From contig NZ_CP039253.1 in NCBI RefSeq assembly GCF_004795915.1, positions 558,001 to 622,000 of the forward strand: DNA of 64,000 nt, given 5' to 3'. Position numbers and translations under genes: made by a program. Under the pieces are notes generated by a model, which saw only the letters and a list, made by a program, of their open reading frames with translations, had not been told where the DNA came from and made no database searches. The stretch comes from Rhodococcus sp. PAMC28707 (GTDB lineage: Bacteria > Actinomycetota > Actinomycetes > Mycobacteriales > Mycobacteriaceae). Of this stretch, positions 61,794 to 64,000 are shown piece after piece (the stretch's first letter is position 1; each line of letters starts with the position of its first letter).

Positions 61794-61835
61794 GGTGACT
61801 GCAAGTACCCGATAATTCGGGTACTCGCAGTCACC
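61794..61835 (-). terminator. Hairpin terminator of the UPF0182 gene
   Basis: The arms GGTGACTGC and GCAGTCACC with an inner AGTACCCGA/TCGGGTACT stem form a strong hairpin. It begins 2 bases after the stop of the leftward UPF0182 gene. It lies back to back with the palindrome that ends rpf. Confidence 0.75.
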
Positions 61836-61836
61836 G

Positions 61837-64000
61837 TCAGCTGCCGCCGTTGTTATACGCGTCGATAGCTTGCTGAAGTGCGTCGAATGCAGTTCCCAAT
61901 CGTCCGAGATCACCGCTTTGTTGGGCGGTGCGCACATCGGTGAGCGCACTGTTCAATCGCTGCACAGCAGCCTGACTCGGCTGGCCCTGAGCCGGTGGCG
62001 CAGTGGCGGGTGGCGGAGTCGCCCCTGCCGTCGCACCTGGCTCGACCGTGGGCTGAGGATTCTCGGGAGCACCACCGGGTGCGGTTGCCGCAGTTCCAGT
62101 ACCCGACCCGAAGACCTGATCGAGCGCCTCCGACAACGTCGCTGCGTATCCGACGCGCACACCACCTCCCGAACCCGGTTCGCGGTAGCTCACCAAAACC
62201 CTGGTCAGCTGTGGGAACGTCGAAGTAGAAGCCGTATTTCGCTCCGTGTACAACGGTTCCACGTACAGAATTCCGCCGTCGGCAATCGGCAGTGTCAACA
62301 GGTTTCCGTATTGGATCTTGTTGGACTGCTGCAACAACGTTTTGTCCGATGCAACTCGTGCATCCGATGTCATCGAGTTCTGCGCCTGCTGCGGACCCTG
62401 CGTCTGAGTGTCGGTCGGCAATTGGAGAATCGTGAACTTGCCGTAATTGTCGGGATCGGAACGCACCGATATGTACGCCGACAGCAACTGCCGATCGAAT
62501 CCGACCATGGCACTGGTCAATCTGAACGAGGGCTTGCCGGTCTCGGGATCGCCGATCAATACATAATACGGAGGCTGATTGAGATCGGTACCGCCGTCGA
62601 CGGTCGGATCACTCGGAACCGACCAGAACGCGTTGTTGGTGAAGAACTCGTTCGGATCATCGACGTGGTACTTGGCAAGCATTTCGCGCTGAACCTTGAA
62701 CAGATCCTCCGGATACCGGAAGTGGGACCGAAGGTCGGCAGGGATGGAAGATTCAGGCTGGACCGAGTCGGGGAATACGCCCATCCATGCGTCGAGCACC
62801 GGATCCTTGTCGTCCACCTGGTACAAGGTGACCGAGCCGTCGTAGGCATCCACCGTCGCCTTGACGGAGTTCCGAATGTATGAGACCTCTTTCTTCGGAA
62901 GCGGCCGACCTGTCGTCGGTTCCACGCTGTCCGCGGTGAGACCGTCCAACGACGCACGCTGCGCGTAAGGATAGTTCTCCAACGTGGTGTAGCCGTCGAC
63001 TATCCAAACGATCTTCCCGTCCACAACAGCTGGGTAGGAGTCGCTGTCCGTGGTCAGCCAAGGAGCGGCCTTCTGAACACGCTCGCGGGGATCACGATTG
63101 AACAGAATCTTGGAATCGTCGCCGATAGCGCCCGAGAACAGGATGTTGCGCTCGGCGTACTTGGCTGCGAAGGCCAACCTGTTGAACCAGTTACCGATTG
63201 GGACGCCGCCCGCACCGGAATAGGTGTAGCGAGAAGTATCGGTATCGTACTCGCGATCTCCGCTCGAACCACCGGTACCGACGATGGCGTAATCGGGATC
63301 GGCTTGTGCAATGACCTCGCCGTAGTAGATGCGGGGCTGATCCACTGGAATGACCTGATCGGTGCCCTGCGAAGCAATGTCACTGACGGTGTAGATCGGG
63401 TAGCCGCTGTTGCTGTTGGACCCCTCTGCAGTCGGATCCTGCACCGCTTTGTTTACGCGGTTGGCTGGAGCCGCCACGAAACCGTTTCCGTGCGTGTAGA
63501 CCGTGTGCCGGTTGATCCAGTCCGTCTGGTTACCTGTAAGACTCTCGGGCGACAGCTCACGTGCAGCGACGATGTAATCCTGAAGCTGGCCGTCGATCTC
63601 GTACCGATCGACATCCAGCGATGTCGGAAACCCGAAGAAGTTCTTCAGCTGTTGCTGCTGAGTAAAGGTGCGCGACAACACATTCGGGTCGAGCAAACGC
63701 GTGTTCGCAATAGTGGTGATGTCCGCCGGGCTTTCCCGCGGAGACTGCGAACCTTCGCCTGAATAGTCCTGATACTCGACGTTGTCGTCGCCGATGCCAT
63801 AGGCATCTCGGGTAGCCGCGATGTTCCTCTCGATGTATGCCCGCTCCTTGACTGCAGCGTTGGGACGAACCGAGAACTGCTCCATCAGCAGCGGGAACAC
63901 AGCGCCGACGAGGATCGACGACAGCACCAGCAATGCAGTTGCGAGCGCTGGAACACGCAGATCGCGGAGGAAGATCGCCGCGAAGAAAGCTGCGGCACAG
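61837..64000 (-). CDS. UPF0182 family membrane protein, 5' end beyond window
   Basis: This is the C-terminal 720 or so residues of a large membrane protein of unknown function (mycobacterial Rv3193c-like; family length about 950-1000). The frame is still open at the window edge, and upstream residues AAAFFAAIFLRDLRVPALA continue the N-terminal membrane domain. The visible part starts with a helix TALLVLSSILVGAVFPLLMEQF, then a large extracytoplasmic domain (IVAARELSPESL, WINRHTVYTHGNGFVAAPAN, YPYAQRASLDGLT). The end is low-complexity Pro/Ala/Thr then LNSALTDVRTAQQSGDLG. Confidence 0.9.
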   Translation of the reverse strand, partial: CAAAFFAAIFLRDLRVPALATALLVLSSILVGAVFPLLMEQFSVRPNAAVKERAYIERNIAATRDAYGIGDDNVEYQDYSGEGSQSPRESPADITTIANTRLLDPNVLSRTFTQQQQLKNFFGFPTSLDVDRYEIDGQLQDYIVAARELSPESLTGNQTDWINRHTVYTHGNGFVAAPANRVNKAVQDPTAEGSNSNSGYPIYTVSDIASQGTDQVIPVDQPRIYYGEVIAQADPDYAIVGTGGSSGDREYDTDTSRYTYSGAGGVPIGNWFNRLAFAAKYAERNILFSGAIGDDSKILFNRDPRERVQKAAPWLTTDSDSYPAVVDGKIVWIVDGYTTLENYPYAQRASLDGLTADSVEPTTGRPLPKKEVSYIRNSVKATVDAYDGSVTLYQVDDKDPVLDAWMGVFPDSVQPESSIPADLRSHFRYPEDLFKVQREMLAKYHVDDPNEFFTNNAFWSVPSDPTVDGGTDLNQPPYYVLIGDPETGKPSFRLTSAMVGFDRQLLSAYISVRSDPDNYGKFTILQLPTDTQTQGPQQAQNSMTSDARVASDKTLLQQSNKIQYGNLLTLPIADGGILYVEPLYTERNTASTSTFPQLTRVLVSYREPGSGGGVRVGYAATLSEALDQVFGSGTGTAATAPGGAPENPQPTVEPGATAGATPPPATAPPAQGQPSQAAVQRLNSALTDVRTAQQSGDLGRLGTAFDALQQAIDAYNNGGS

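Overview
The window is a stretch of actinobacterial chromosome, most likely from Rhodococcus or a close relative (Nocardiaceae). The evidence is high-GC codon usage, frequent GTG starts, and a gene order that I recognise from memory as close to Mycobacterium tuberculosis. Blocks resembling Rv3024c-Rv3055, then Rv3100c-Rv3106, then Rv3137-Rv3140, then Rv3193c follow each other here. A tmRNA with tag ADSNQRDYALAA, an Lsr2 protein, a class Ib nrdHIEF set and a resuscitation-promoting factor fit this. I see no insertion sequence, prophage, CRISPR array or other clear sign of recent transfer. It is mostly core genome.

Layout. 1-3.7 kb: leftward run of a GNAT acyltransferase, a PlsC-type acyltransferase, cysteine desulfurase and MnmA (tRNA thiolation; cut by the window edge). 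3.9-5.7 kb: etfBA. 5.9-14.1 kb: methyltransferase, GH57 glucan enzyme, glycosyltransferase, hexapeptide acyltransferase, a beta-propeller lipoprotein and two more methyltransferases. This matches the neighbourhood assigned in mycobacteria to polymethylated glucose lipopolysaccharide synthesis. 14.2-21.6 kb: enoyl-CoA hydratase, Nudix, ABC ATPase, GlgX debranching enzyme, a YczE-type membrane protein, a PTH2-type protein and SerB. 21.7-29.6 kb: cytochrome oxidase subunit I, FecB-like lipoprotein, Nudix, and the ribonucleotide reductase genes nrdHIE and nrdF. 29.9-36.3 kb: FMN reductase with a divergent TetR regulator, ammonia-dependent NadE, and a molybdenum-cofactor cluster (moaA-moaD leftward; moeA-moaCB-moaE rightward). 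36.3-40.8 kb: CobW-type GTPase, exported zinc amidase, ferredoxin-fused FprB-type reductase and Lsr2. 41-48.3 kb: tRNA-Ala, thioredoxin-fold protein, MFS transporter, phosphoglucomutase, tmRNA, SDR, DMT transporter and SmpB. 48.4-52.9 kb: ftsX, ftsE, a proline-rich membrane protein, MscS channel and prfB. 53-60.3 kb: hisN, two acyl-CoA dehydrogenases, a DGPF protein with an ECF sigma factor, and an acyl-CoA synthetase. 60.4-64 kb: initiator tRNA-Met, an Rpf lytic enzyme, and a UPF0182 membrane protein cut by the window edge.

Functional links. ETF is the electron acceptor of acyl-CoA dehydrogenases. Both etfBA and the acyl-CoA dehydrogenase pair carry the same TTAC-N6-GTAA operator, 48 kb apart, which suggests one shared fatty-acid regulator. 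SmpB and tmRNA, present 2.4 kb apart, form the ribosome rescue system. FtsE and FtsX form one complex. MoaA, MoaC/MoaB, MoaD, MoaE and MoeA cover almost the whole molybdopterin pathway.

The least explained features are two related tandem-repeat arrays on either side of ftsX, a small ORF translationally coupled to nrdH behind an NrdR-like box, a structured leader before rpf, and a 235-bp antisense overlap between glgX and a membrane protein gene. I found no clearly new multi-gene system. All family assignments come from reading the translated sequences and from memory of the families. No database search was run.
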